This document shows positions 14,900-22,321 of a stretch of DNA of 31,866 nucleotides, in pieces. Location of the stretch: the NCBI GenBank assembly GCA_035504095.1, contig DATJSN010000025.1, forward strand, positions 1 to 31,866. The letters run 5' to 3'. How positions within the stretch are numbered: the stretch's first letter is position 1; each line of letters starts with the position of its first letter. Origin of the DNA: DATJSN01 sp035504095. GTDB lineage: Bacteria; Planctomycetota; Phycisphaerae; WQYP01. The notes beneath the pieces are model-generated. The model was not told where the DNA came from. It was given only the letters and a program-made list of their open reading frames with translations, and ran no database searches. Made by a program: the position numbers and the translations under genes.

Positions 14900-15322
14900 C
14901 TATTTTTTATACACGGTTTCCGGGTCGATTTGCCGTTGGGCGACAAATTCCAGCGCCACCGGCCGGCCGGCCGCCGCGGGAACCACGCGGCGATAAAAAC
15001 AACTGCGGTACCCGTTGTGGCACGCCGTGCCTTTCTGGCGAACTTTCAGAACAACGGCGTCCTGATCGCAGTCGATCATAACCGCCTGAACTTCCTGTAC
15101 GTGCCCGCTTTCTTCGCCTTTCATCCAGAATTTGCCGCGCGACCGGCTCCAGTAAACCGCGCGACCGCCGGAAATGGTTTTTTCCAGCGCCTCGCGGTTC
15201 ATGTGCGCCACCATCAGCACCTCGCCGGTGTCGGCGTCCACGGTCACGGCGGTAATCAAACCGCCGGCGTCGAATTTCGGGTCCAGAATGGTTCCCAGCT
15301 CGCGCTGGCTGTCGGCGGACAT
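14900..15322 (-). CDS. hisI: Phosphoribosyl-AMP cyclohydrolase
   Basis: A 140-residue monofunctional HisI without a fused HisE domain. Diagnostic blocks are GEVLMVAHMNREALEKTI, VYWSRSRGKFWMKGEESGH and DCDQDAVVLKVRQ...CHNGYRSCFYRR. C85, C101 and C108 are the expected zinc ligands, and the aspartates of DCDQD bind magnesium. It opens the adenine ring of phosphoribosyl-AMP in the third step of histidine synthesis. The ATG at 15322 is chosen because AAGGAG lies six bases upstream. Other his genes are not in the window; it forms an operon with folE2 and is divergent from dnaN. Confidence 0.95.
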   Translation of the reverse strand: MSADSQRELGTILDPKFDAGGLITAVTVDADTGEVLMVAHMNREALEKTISGGRAVYWSRSRGKFWMKGEESGHVQEVQAVMIDCDQDAVVLKVRQKGTACHNGYRSCFYRRVVPAAAGRPVALEFVAQRQIDPETVYKK

Positions 15323-15453
15323 CAAAAACTCCTTAGGGGACCGCTGCCTGGTCCCCTTTTCGGGCCATTCATTCTAGCCGCGAGTGCGGGCCCAGGCGAA
15401 CGGAAAAGAACCGCCCGCCGCGACCCGAAAGCGGCTCCCGCAGGGGTATTCTG

Positions 15454-15504
15454 TTGTCGATTTTGCCGTCCAGCATTACTATGCTCACAGTCGCCGAACG
15501 GCGA
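15454..15504 (+). promoter_or_regulatory. dnaN promoter with downstream operator-like palindrome
   Basis: TTGTCG (15454-15459) and TACTAT (15477-15482) are 17 bases apart. Just after the expected start point lies the perfect palindrome TCGCCGAACGGCGA (15491-15504). It could be a repressor site or leader hairpin, about 40 bases before the dnaN ATG. Confidence 0.5.
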
Positions 15505-15544
15505 TTCTGGTGATAAGGCCCGATCTGAAAGCAGGAAGCGAAAT

Positions 15545-16684
15545 ATGAAAGCCATTGTGCACCGTCAGGCGCTGGTGGATGTGCTTGGGCTGGCTTGCGG
15601 CGTGGTTCCCGCTCGTTCACCCAAGCCGGTTTTAACCTGTGTGCGGCTTAGCACGACGTCCACGCCGCGCGGCAAGGTTTTGTCCTGCGTGTCAACCGAT
15701 CTTGAAGCCACGCTGGAAACCACGCTGGCGCAGGTCGACATCAAACAGGACGGCAGCGCTCTCCTGCCGGCCAACAAACTCAACGAAATTGTCAATTCCT
15801 CTCCCGATGAAACGCTGGCTCTGGAAGTCAACGGAGAAAAAGCCACACTCAAAGGCGCCGACAGCACCTTCACGCTTCTGGGTTACAACGTCAATGAATT
15901 TCCACCGATCAGCGGGTTTGAAGGCGAGCCGGATTTTTCCATTTCCGCCGGCCAGCTCAAAAGCATGCTGGATCGCACGCGCTTCGCCGCCGCCCGCGAA
16001 ATGAGCCGTTACGCCATCAACGGCGTGCTTTTTGAACGCAAAGCCAAAAAACTTTCACTGGTCGCCACCGACGGGCACCGTCTGGCCCAGGCACGCGACG
16101 AGGTTCAGTCCGCCGGCAGCAAAGATCATTCCGCGGTCGCGCCAATCAGGGCGATCGGCCTGTTAGACCGCCTGCTCACTGATCCGGAACAAACCGTGCA
16201 ACTGCAATTCCGGGAAAATAAGCTGTTTGTGCGCGTCCTGGCCACCGGATCCAATGAAAAAGACGGCGTCTGTGCCATGTTCAGTGCGGCCCTCGTTGAG
16301 GGTTCGTTCCCGCCGTACCAAGACGTAATTCCCAAAGACTGCGACCGCAAAGCGGTTATCAATCGCGACAAACTTTTGAGCGGCGTGCGGCGCGCCGCCC
16401 TGTTAACCAACGAAGAATCCCGCTCTGTTCGGCTGAGCTTTTCGCCCAAGCAGCTCATTATCAGCGCCCGCGCCCCCGAAATGGGCGACGCAAAACTGGA
16501 GGTTCCGGTCGAATTTTCCGGCGAGGCCATCGAAATCGGTTTTAATCCCAACTATCTCGCGGAGGCTTTAAAAGTTGCTCCAACTGAAGATATAACGTTT
16601 GAACTCAAATCGCCGGGCAAACCGGGCATGATTCGCTCCGGCAGTAATTTTCTGTATGTGATTATGCCGGTGAACCTGAGCTGA
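15545..16684 (+). CDS. dnaN: DNA polymerase III beta subunit (sliding clamp)
   Basis: A 379-residue clamp of normal length with three repeats. Recognisable blocks include SRYAINGVLFE, LSLVATDGHRLAQA, EGSFPPYQDVIP and the C-terminal FLYVIMPVNLS, where the hydrophobic partner-binding cleft closes. It encircles DNA and tethers the replicative polymerase and repair proteins. The frame is open far upstream, but the first ATG with a ribosome site (AGGAAG) is at 15545, and the clamp family begins exactly at MKAIVHRQALVDVL. dnaA is not next to it, unlike in many bacteria. dciA follows after 15 bp, and the candidate origin lies beyond that. Confidence 0.96.
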   Translation: MKAIVHRQALVDVLGLACGVVPARSPKPVLTCVRLSTTSTPRGKVLSCVSTDLEATLETTLAQVDIKQDGSALLPANKLNEIVNSSPDETLALEVNGEKATLKGADSTFTLLGYNVNEFPPISGFEGEPDFSISAGQLKSMLDRTRFAAAREMSRYAINGVLFERKAKKLSLVATDGHRLAQARDEVQSAGSKDHSAVAPIRAIGLLDRLLTDPEQTVQLQFRENKLFVRVLATGSNEKDGVCAMFSAALVEGSFPPYQDVIPKDCDRKAVINRDKLLSGVRRAALLTNEESRSVRLSFSPKQLIISARAPEMGDAKLEVPVEFSGEAIEIGFNPNYLAEALKVAPTEDITFELKSPGKPGMIRSGSNFLYVIMPVNLS

Positions 16685-16699
16685 ACACTTTCGTGATTT

Positions 16700-17179
16700 A
16701 TGCCTGCTATGAATCCTTCTCCCCGCCGCACCACTTCGCGAATTAACAGACAAGACAGGCTTAGAGAATCCGTTTGCGAAAAACTGGATGAATTTAAGCG
16801 CGCCAGGGACAATGCCGCCGTCGCCGGACTGGCCCGGCAACGGCGCTTTAAACCCGCCACCGATCCTCATCCGCCAAAATCAATCCAGGACATCCTCGCG
16901 CCTTTTAAAAAACATGAATTGCAACACCGCTCAGTTATCATGGCGTTGGCCAGCAACTTATTTGTGCAGCGTCTGCCACAAAAATTGGCGGACTGCATTG
17001 CCCTGGAAGGTTTTTCACACAGCACACTTGTTGTACACGCCGCGAGTGCGCCGGCAAAAGCTGAATTGGATCGTTTACTGCGCCAGGGACTTAAAGAAGA
17101 GCTGCAGATAACCACAAAGGGTGCTATCTATCGCGTGCGCACCGCTATAAGTAGAAAGCTGCTTAACGACACTTATTGA
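16700..17179 (+). CDS. dciA: DciA-like (DUF721) replicative helicase loader
   Basis: This 159-residue protein has a basic N-terminal tail and a C-terminal DUF721 region: IQDILAPFKKHELQ at about residue 63, then KLADCIALEGFSHSTLVVHA and AKAELDRLLRQGLKEELQ. This is the KH-like fold of DciA, the ancestral loader of the DnaB helicase in bacteria without DnaC/DnaI. Family identity is loose at sequence level but is strongly supported by position 15 bp after dnaN and beside a DnaA-box-containing region. A second ATG three codons on is an alternative start; neither has a strong ribosome site, suggesting coupling to dnaN. Confidence 0.78.
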   Translation: MPAMNPSPRRTTSRINRQDRLRESVCEKLDEFKRARDNAAVAGLARQRRFKPATDPHPPKSIQDILAPFKKHELQHRSVIMALASNLFVQRLPQKLADCIALEGFSHSTLVVHAASAPAKAELDRLLRQGLKEELQITTKGAIYRVRTAISRKLLNDTY

Positions 17180-17183
17180 CAAG

Positions 17184-17192
17184 TTTTCCACA
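17184..17192 (+). promoter_or_regulatory. DnaA box TTTTCCACA
   Basis: It matches the TTWTNCACA consensus exactly, five bases after the dciA stop. Confidence 0.5.
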
Positions 17193-17507
17193 GGCAGACA
17201 CGCGCGATTACCGGGCTATATAAGTGATTGTTAAAGAATAAGTTAGTATTTAAATAGTAGTAGTATAAATAGACACTGTCTGTAAGTTTACAACCGCTAT
17301 AATATTGCACGTAACTACAGCAATCACAGGTGGTTACCACTATATTGGCCACAGGGACAAGATGTTGATAAACCGCCGGTCTTTTGTCGCCAGGTGCTAT
17401 TGGTTGTTGTCAGTAGGCGGCCCTATAGTCGTTGGTTTACCAATATCGGTCGAAAAGGTTGAAAATGTCGGGGTGTTGATGCACGTAGAAAATGGATTCT
17501 CCACGAG

Positions 17508-17516
17508 TTATCCACA
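17508..17516 (+). promoter_or_regulatory. DnaA box TTATCCACA
   Basis: This is the highest-affinity consensus form of the DnaA box, in the same orientation as the box at 17184. TTCTCCACG at 17497 just before it is a degenerate neighbour. Confidence 0.6.
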
Positions 17517-17625
17517 AAAGGGCCGACAGCGGCAAATTGATTTCACATAGGATTTGTGGGCCTTAATTCCCGGGGATTTCGCGGGTTCTTTGAGTGTGCG
17601 AACCATTTGTGGTAGAAAGTTTTGC

Positions 17626-18195
17626 ATGATTCTTTTGATCGACAATTACGATTCATTTACCTACAACCTTGTGCAGCGCCTCGGCGAAATTGAAAAAAAT
17701 GAGCCGATCGAAGTTGTACGCAACGACAAAATAACGGTTTCGCAGATCGAAAAGCTCAATCCCGGGAAGATCATCATTTCACCGGGCCCCTGTACGCCGC
17801 GCGAAGCCGGAATCAGCAACGATCTGCTTAAAACATTTGCACCGAAGATTCCCATTTTGGGCGTTTGCCTGGGTCATCAATGCATCGGATTTACCTTCGG
17901 CGCCGTCGTCGAACGCAACTGGCGTTTAATGCACGGGAAAACTTCGCCGATACACCACGACAACAAAGGCGTATTCGCCAACCTGGCCGACCCGTTCGAG
18001 GCCGCGCGCTATCACAGCCTGGTTATACGCCCGGGAACGCTGCCGGACGACTTTATCGTCTCCGCCTGGACCGAGGAAAAAGAAATCATGGGCGTGCGGC
18101 ATAAAACCTGGCCGCTGCATGGCGTGCAGTTTCATCCGGAAAGCTTCCTGACGCCCGAAGGCTATAAACTTCTGGACAACTTTTTGAAAATGTGA
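17626..18195 (+). CDS. Anthranilate/aminodeoxychorismate synthase glutaminase subunit
   Basis: The 189-residue class I glutamine amidotransferase begins MILLIDNYDSFTYNLVQ, the TrpG/PabA signature. C81 in GVCLGHQC is the nucleophile, and H170 and E172 in QFHPESFLTPEG complete the triad. It hands ammonia to TrpE (tryptophan) or PabB (folate). No trpE or pabB is adjacent, so which pathway it serves, or whether it serves both, cannot be decided from this window. The ATG at 17626 is chosen because the family starts there; the upstream open frame is origin-like DNA. A GAAAG ribosome site precedes it weakly. Confidence 0.92.
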   Translation: MILLIDNYDSFTYNLVQRLGEIEKNEPIEVVRNDKITVSQIEKLNPGKIIISPGPCTPREAGISNDLLKTFAPKIPILGVCLGHQCIGFTFGAVVERNWRLMHGKTSPIHHDNKGVFANLADPFEAARYHSLVIRPGTLPDDFIVSAWTEEKEIMGVRHKTWPLHGVQFHPESFLTPEGYKLLDNFLKM

Positions 18196-18196
18196 G

Positions 18197-18209
18197 GCGG
18201 CGGAGCCGC
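18197..18209 (+). terminator. Possible weak terminator after the amidotransferase gene
   Basis: GCGGC-GGA-GCCGC forms a small hairpin directly after the stop, followed some bases on by CTTTTT. A degenerate ACAGAGACCACAGG dispersed repeat follows at about 18230. The rest of 18210-18333 shows nothing coding. Confidence 0.3.
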
Positions 18210-18333
18210 GGCTTTCAGCTTTTTAGCCACAGAGACCACAGGGGATACAGATAAAAGTTATTTCTACCACAAGGGCATGAATGGGGGACCAAAATTCTCT
18301 TTGATTTCTCCGCGCGCGCCGTGGCGAAGAAAT

Positions 18334-19566
18334 TTAATTATTTCCGCCCACAGGAAGCGCGGAAAAGCCCTGCGTGTTCTGATTGCCCGGAGCCGCCACC
18401 GGCGGCTTCGCCGTGGTCACGCCATGTTGCATCCACCAGGCGCAAATCGCCTTAATGTCCGCCTCTTCCTGCGCCTGGGTTTCCACCAGCCAGGTTCCGC
18501 CATACAGCGGCGAACGGTAAAAATGAAATTTGGCTGGATCCTGATTAGCCAGAACGATCAACAGATAAAGAATAATCGTGTGGTCATCCCAGTGCACCGA
18601 CTTGCCGTTGAACTGAAGGTTGACGGAATTGTTCACGGGCGTGCCGACCAGGCTCAATAGGGGCGGCGCCGCATCCAGCGGTTTGGCCAGCGACAACAAG
18701 TCCGCGTAATTTCGCGCCAAAATCATCCCCGGACCGGCGAAAAAGTTGCTGGCGACCGACGGGTTGTCCGAAAGATGACGCGTGAAATTCACCAGCAGCG
18801 GTGATAACAGCGGCGGGTCCCAGTGTTCCAGAACCTGCGCGGCGTAGCCGCCATCGCTAACCGTATCCCAGTAATAGATAAACTGTTGAATCTGGATTTT
18901 CTGGTCGCGGAAGTTGACGTAAATCGGCGCCAGTTGCGGCGGAGAAAACTCGCCGCTGCCCACCGCTTTTTGCCACATCGTGCGAACCATTTCCTCGGTC
19001 GGTTTGTGGTCCCAGGCCGCGTCCATGGCCGAGAGGTATACGACGCGCTGCGGATCGTTCAAAAGCGTTTCCAACAGCCAGTCGCCGTTGGGGCCCGAGA
19101 GCCTGCCGATGGGGCGCGCCACCGAGGCCCGCGTCATCGGGTCGGGAGAAAAGGCGCCCGACACCAGGGGCAGAACCTGAGGCGTAAGACCCCAGTTAAA
19201 CACGGCCTGGCGCTCCTGGGGCGGCAATTTCAAAACCGCCATCGCCCAGCGCGACAGATCCGCGTTCATGGTCAGAAGTGAGTCAAGCCGGGTCTCGAGT
19301 TCCGGGCCCTGCGCGTTCGTGGCGCTGATGATCGCGGCGAATTGTTCCCCCAGGGCCTGCTGAAGTTCCAGCTGCGCGTTCTTGCGGGTTTCGTAGCGGT
19401 CGGAAGATAAATCGCGAAGCGCCTGCTGCATGTCCGCGGTCGCTTTTTCCAGGCTGGGCTGTGTGTCTGGCGTCGCGCTCGTGTCGCCTAAACCCGCTGT
19501 TGCGGAAATTAAACAACCCGCAGCCACGCACAACCAGAACGGAAGAAAATTTTTTGATCGCGACAT
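18334..19566 (-). CDS. Exported protein of unknown function
   Basis: About 410 residues with an N-terminal signal peptide (basic SRSK, hydrophobic FLPFWLCVAAGCLISATAG), so it acts outside the cytoplasm. A weak lipobox-like AAGC is present, but lipidation is doubtful. The first 120 mature residues are helical and rich in Gln, Leu and Glu (DMQQALRDLSSDRYETRKNA), like a HEAT-type or coiled-coil region. The middle and C-terminus are mixed and Trp/Tyr-rich, with no motif I recognise. The ATG at 19566 is used because GGAG lies five bases upstream. The gene is divergent from the polyferredoxin gene and seems monocistronic. Confidence 0.7.
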   Translation of the reverse strand: MSRSKNFLPFWLCVAAGCLISATAGLGDTSATPDTQPSLEKATADMQQALRDLSSDRYETRKNAQLELQQALGEQFAAIISATNAQGPELETRLDSLLTMNADLSRWAMAVLKLPPQERQAVFNWGLTPQVLPLVSGAFSPDPMTRASVARPIGRLSGPNGDWLLETLLNDPQRVVYLSAMDAAWDHKPTEEMVRTMWQKAVGSGEFSPPQLAPIYVNFRDQKIQIQQFIYYWDTVSDGGYAAQVLEHWDPPLLSPLLVNFTRHLSDNPSVASNFFAGPGMILARNYADLLSLAKPLDAAPPLLSLVGTPVNNSVNLQFNGKSVHWDDHTIILYLLIVLANQDPAKFHFYRSPLYGGTWLVETQAQEEADIKAICAWWMQHGVTTAKPPVAAPGNQNTQGFSALPVGGNN

Positions 19567-19592
19567 TAGTACTCCACAGTACTCCACTAGAG

Positions 19593-19598
19593 ATTATA
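19593..19598 (-). promoter_or_regulatory. -10 element of the exported-protein gene
   Basis: A perfect TATAAT on the minus strand lies about 27 bases before the ATG at 19566, with two tandem GGAGTACT copies (ribosome site) between. No good -35 is present. Confidence 0.35.
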
Positions 19599-19672
19599 CG
19601 CGGGGCCCGCGCAATCCACGCACCGCAAACTGCCCCCCCCCGTATAATTAATTATCGGCACTTTGAATCAGG

Positions 19673-19702
19673 TTCATATTCAGAAAAACTTGGCTGTATA
19701 AT
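19673..19702 (+). promoter_or_regulatory. Promoter of the polyferredoxin gene, probably leaderless
   Basis: TTCATA (19673-19678) and TATAAT (19697-19702) are 18 bases apart. The TATAAT ends only seven bases before the ATG at 19710, and no ribosome-binding site intervenes, so the transcript would begin at or next to the start codon. Another TATAAT lies at 19643-19648. Confidence 0.45.
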
Positions 19703-19709
19703 CGAAAAA

Positions 19710-20462
19710 ATGCCGGAAGAAGAGAAAAGTTCACCGTCCCCAACGCCGCCGGACAAGCCCCCGGAGGCCTCTGACCCCGAATTCAGCGATGCCCGCAGGA
19801 GTTTTTTCGCCCTTTCGCTGCGTAAATTACTTGCGCCCGTGGCGGCGGTTGTAGAACGCCGCGTGCAACCGGTGGCCAACGCTTTGCAGGGGAATTTCCC
19901 GGCGCCCGCGCCGGCGAGCTACGGAGCGCCGGCCAACACGGTTGCCCAGCCGGTTAAAGCGCCGGTAGTTCCGCAATTTATTTTGCGCCCGCCCGGCGCC
20001 TTGCCGCCGGAGGAATTTGAGCAAACCTGTTCGCAATGCGGCAAGTGCGTGGAAGTTTGTCCGGTAAGCTGCATTCAGATCAATCCCAGGTTGCACATCG
20101 CCGGCGGATTTCCCTACATCATTCCATCCGCGGCGGCCTGCACGCTTTGCGACGAATTGGCGTGTATGCACGCGTGCCCCAGCGGGGCGCTGCGCGTTGT
20201 AGCCAGAACCGACGTGCGCATCGGCCTGGCGGAAATGAATTTTAAAACCTGCCTGAGAACGCGCGGCGAAGATTGCCGGCTATGTCTGCAGGCGTGCCCT
20301 ATCGGCGAAGAGGCTATTGTCATCAGCCCGACTACCGGCCGGGTTCTGGTAAAGTCCGCGGGCTGCACCGGCTGCGGCATGTGCGAACAGGCGTGTCCTA
20401 CAGCGCCGGCGTCGATAACCGTAAAGCCCATTAAAAGACTCGAAGAACTGGCCGACGAATAA
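19710..20462 (+). CDS. MauM/NapG-type ferredoxin with four 4Fe-4S motifs
   Basis: 250 residues. The N-terminal third is Pro/Ala/Glu-rich and probably flexible. The rest carries four cysteine clusters: CSQCGKCVEVCPVSCI, CTLCDELACMHACPSGAL, CRLCLQACP (with an upstream Cys) and CTGCGMCEQACPTAP. The lead-in FILRPPGALPPEEFEQ is typical of NapG/MauM proteins, which pass electrons between membrane quinol oxidases and periplasmic enzymes. There is no clear signal or Tat peptide, and no NapH, nitrate reductase or methylamine gene nearby, so the partner is unknown. It is followed after 13 bp by a pyrophosphohydrolase gene. Confidence 0.85.
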   Translation: MPEEEKSSPSPTPPDKPPEASDPEFSDARRSFFALSLRKLLAPVAAVVERRVQPVANALQGNFPAPAPASYGAPANTVAQPVKAPVVPQFILRPPGALPPEEFEQTCSQCGKCVEVCPVSCIQINPRLHIAGGFPYIIPSAAACTLCDELACMHACPSGALRVVARTDVRIGLAEMNFKTCLRTRGEDCRLCLQACPIGEEAIVISPTTGRVLVKSAGCTGCGMCEQACPTAPASITVKPIKRLEELADE

Positions 20463-20475
20463 AAAGGAAAAATTT

Positions 20476-20826
20476 ATGACCCTGACCTTTGATGCCCTGC
20501 GCACAGCCAACGTTCAGCGCCTGCCGCTGTTTAAAAATTCGAGAAATCAGCCCGCGCATACCGTCGCGGACGGATCGGACTGGCCGTTGGACGCCTGGAG
20601 CAACGCGCTGGCGGGCGAAGTCGGCGAAGCCGCCAACATCATCAAGAAAATGCGGCGCGGCGATTTGCACCACGTGGACGATCGGCAGCTTCTTGCGGAC
20701 GAATTGGCCGACGTGGCCATTTATCTGGACCTCCTGGCGTATCGCGCCGGCATCGATCTGGGCGCCGCGGTTCGCGATAAATTCAATCGCAAAAGCCGGC
20801 AAGTTGGCTGCGATGTGATGATCTGA
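20476..20826 (+). CDS. MazG-like nucleotide pyrophosphohydrolase
   Basis: This 116-residue all-helical protein has the MazG-type magnesium site: WSNALAGEVGEAANIIKKMRRGD (E-x-x-E) and LADELADVAIYLDLLAYRAG (E-x-x-D), ending with KFNRKS. Proteins of this size act as dimers or tetramers that hydrolyse NTPs or dNTPs to monophosphates and pyrophosphate, often for house-cleaning of damaged nucleotides. AAGGA lies seven bases before the ATG. The gene follows the ferredoxin gene by 13 bp and should share its transcript, though no functional link between the two is obvious. Confidence 0.85.
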   Translation: MTLTFDALRTANVQRLPLFKNSRNQPAHTVADGSDWPLDAWSNALAGEVGEAANIIKKMRRGDLHHVDDRQLLADELADVAIYLDLLAYRAGIDLGAAVRDKFNRKSRQVGCDVMI

Positions 20827-20889
20827 TTGGGGCCCGGGCCATAGATAAAGGAAAAAGTAAAAAAGCCTTGGCGTATTTTGATAGAGACC

Positions 20890-21756
20890 CTATGCCGGTC
20901 CGGAACTCGATTTAACCTTAAGGCCGAGTCTGTTCATCACCGCTTTCAAATCGCTCCAGACGCGCCCGCGATTCTCGGGCGTATATGCCCGCAGTAAAAA
21001 CGACGGATGATATGTCGGCATAACCTGAATGCCGCGGAAGGTTCGCCAGTTGCCGCGCAGACTGGTCATGTTGGATGTTTCGCCGAGCAGGTGCCGCGCC
21101 GCCGAGGCCCCCAGTGTGACAATGACGTGCGGGCGGATGATCTCGATTTGTTTAACCAGCCAGGGAAGCCCCAGCGCCGCCTCTTCGGTCGTCGGCGGGC
21201 GGTCTTTAAGCCGCCCGGTTTGGGGGTCCGGCTCGGCGGCGCGAAGCTTAACAACGTTGGCGATATAAACCTGCTGGCGCTGCAGGCCCATGGCGAGAAT
21301 CATTTTGTCCAGCAGTTGCCCGGCGCGGCCCACAAACGGGCGGCCAAGTTGATCTTCCTGGGCTCCCGGTCCTTCGCCAATGAACATCAGCTTCGCGGCG
21401 GGATCGCCTTCGCCAAAAACCACTTTCGTGGCGACATCATTTAAGTGTTTACCAAGCTCTTCCGCCGCCTGTTCGGAAAGCTCCGCCAGCCGCCGCCGTT
21501 TTTCTTCATCCGTAATGGGCTCCAGATCGTGAATAATCAATGTCCGCCCGGGCTCTGGCGCGGCCGCGTCAGCAAAGAGCTCCGAATCGTCGGTTTTTGA
21601 AACAGAAGATTTCGAAGTTAAGCTTTGAGCCCGCGCAGTCTGAGTTGAAATTTGAGATTTCAAATTTGAAATTTGTAAGGGCACTTCCGCAGCGCCAAAC
21701 GCGGCGTCGGTTTTTAATAATAAATGCGCCAGATCGCGGCGGGAAGAATTATTCAT
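20890..21756 (-). CDS. Family-4 uracil-DNA glycosylase-like protein lacking all Fe-S cysteines
   Basis: 288 residues. The catalytic fold is clear: FGEGDPAAKLMFIGEGPGAQ with motif 1 GEGPGAQED (127-135), GRPFVGRAGQLLDKM, YIANVVK, and motif 2 YHPSFLLR (249-256). It should remove uracil from DNA. Canonical family-4 enzymes carry four cysteines (a CxxC before VFGEG, KCRPP, and one before PWL) holding a 4Fe-4S cluster. Here these positions read ELGKHL, KLRAAE and ALGLPW, and the protein has no cysteine at all. The N-terminal 75 residues are a low-complexity extension, partly encoded by a dispersed repeat. It follows a DUF3467 gene by 32 bp. Confidence 0.85.
   Translation of the reverse strand: MNNSSRRDLAHLLLKTDAAFGAAEVPLQISNLKSQISTQTARAQSLTSKSSVSKTDDSELFADAAAPEPGRTLIIHDLEPITDEEKRRRLAELSEQAAEELGKHLNDVATKVVFGEGDPAAKLMFIGEGPGAQEDQLGRPFVGRAGQLLDKMILAMGLQRQQVYIANVVKLRAAEPDPQTGRLKDRPPTTEEAALGLPWLVKQIEIIRPHVIVTLGASAARHLLGETSNMTSLRGNWRTFRGIQVMPTYHPSFLLRAYTPENRGRVWSDLKAVMNRLGLKVKSSSGPA
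21641..21680 (-). repeat. ATTTGAAATTT repeat translated within the glycosylase gene
   Basis: The AT-rich palindromic run (GATTTCAAATTTGAAATTTG) contrasts sharply with the surrounding GC-rich coding DNA. In frame it gives QISNLKSQIS, residues 28-37 of the glycosylase. Similar sequence occurs in non-coding DNA near 2015-2047. Confidence 0.6.
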
Positions 21757-21788
21757 GGCCGCACTATAGCAAAAATCAACTTAACCGG

Positions 21789-22118
21789 TCAGCGGCCGGT
21801 GCGCGCCCGCGGATCAAGCTGGATTTGGCCAAAGACCTGTTCGTGGCGCTGCACCGCCTGGCTGAGCATCAGGGCCAGCCGCTTGGCGGCGTAAAAGCTC
21901 ATCACCACCCGCGTGCTTACTTCCATAACCGCCGTGTTGGGCTGCTCGGCGTGCTGGGTGATGATGCCCATCTCAACAAAGAGTTCTTCATTGGTCGCCG
22001 CCAGGCGGGCATGGTTGCTGAAGATGGTGACCATCTTCTCATCGCGCATCTGTACCTGGATTTGCGGTATCTGTTGGCCGGTTGCCGCGGGCACTTCGGT
22101 TGCTGGTTGGTCCGCCAT
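21789..22118 (-). CDS. DUF3467 family protein
   Basis: A 109-residue cytosolic protein. After a Pro/Gln-rich start it shows the DUF3467 pattern: TIFSNHARLAATNEELFVEMG, then STRVVMSFYAAKRLALMLSQA and HEQVFGQI. The biochemical function of this small domain is unknown. The ATG at 22118 is chosen over upstream starts because AGGAG lies about eight bases before it and the family begins soon after. The gene leads an operon with the uracil-DNA glycosylase 32 bp downstream, which may hint at a nucleic-acid or stress connection, but that is speculation. Confidence 0.8.
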   Translation of the reverse strand: MADQPATEVPAATGQQIPQIQVQMRDEKMVTIFSNHARLAATNEELFVEMGIITQHAEQPNTAVMEVSTRVVMSFYAAKRLALMLSQAVQRHEQVFGQIQLDPRARTGR

Positions 22119-22221
22119 AATCCTGCTCCTAAATTGCTTTTTAAGGATCAAAAAACATCGCGAAAGACATCGCAATTCGCGGCAGCACGATAACGGAAAA
22201 ATGGGCAAAAGTCATCTGACG

Positions 22222-22277
22222 GGGCGGCCGCTCTGCCGCCGAGTTCTGAGTCGGGAGACGGGAGTAGGCGGCAGAGC
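22222..22277 (+). repeat. Hairpin-GGGAGACGG repeat, copy E, with long inverted repeat
   Basis: The GGCGGCCGCTCTGCCGCCGAG hairpin is followed by TTCTGAGTCGGGAGACGGGAG. In this copy GCTCTGCCGCC (22230-22240) is perfectly complementary to 22267-22277, so the GGGAGACGG unit sits in the loop of an 11-bp stem. Confidence 0.65.
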
Positions 22278-22321
22278 CGGGCGCGGCGGCCTCTGTGGTC
22301 AAAAAGTGTTAAAATCATTTC

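Larger units (their letters stand above)
17180..17625. other. Candidate replication origin (oriC)
   Basis: This gene-free stretch after dnaN-dciA contains two exact TTWTNCACA DnaA boxes (17184-17192 and 17508-17516) and a one-mismatch reverse box TGTTGATAA (17363-17371). An AT-rich block at 17218-17275 contains TAGTAGTAG (17255-17263), like the DnaA-trio of the basal unwinding system. Small palindromes lie at 17330-17340 and 17432-17443. Its composition is clearly more AT-rich than its surroundings. No dnaA or gyrB lies in the window, so the call rests on motifs and on dnaN-dciA synteny. A simple promoter or spacer region is the alternative. Confidence 0.5.

Noticed and set aside
14894..15544. 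N-terminal extension of the dnaN reading frame
   Set aside because: It runs antisense through hisI. The clamp family begins at the ATG at 15545, which has its own ribosome site and promoter.
17554..17625. Upstream extension of the glutamine amidotransferase
   Set aside because: The family starts at MILLIDNYDSFT, and the extension lies in origin-like spacer DNA.
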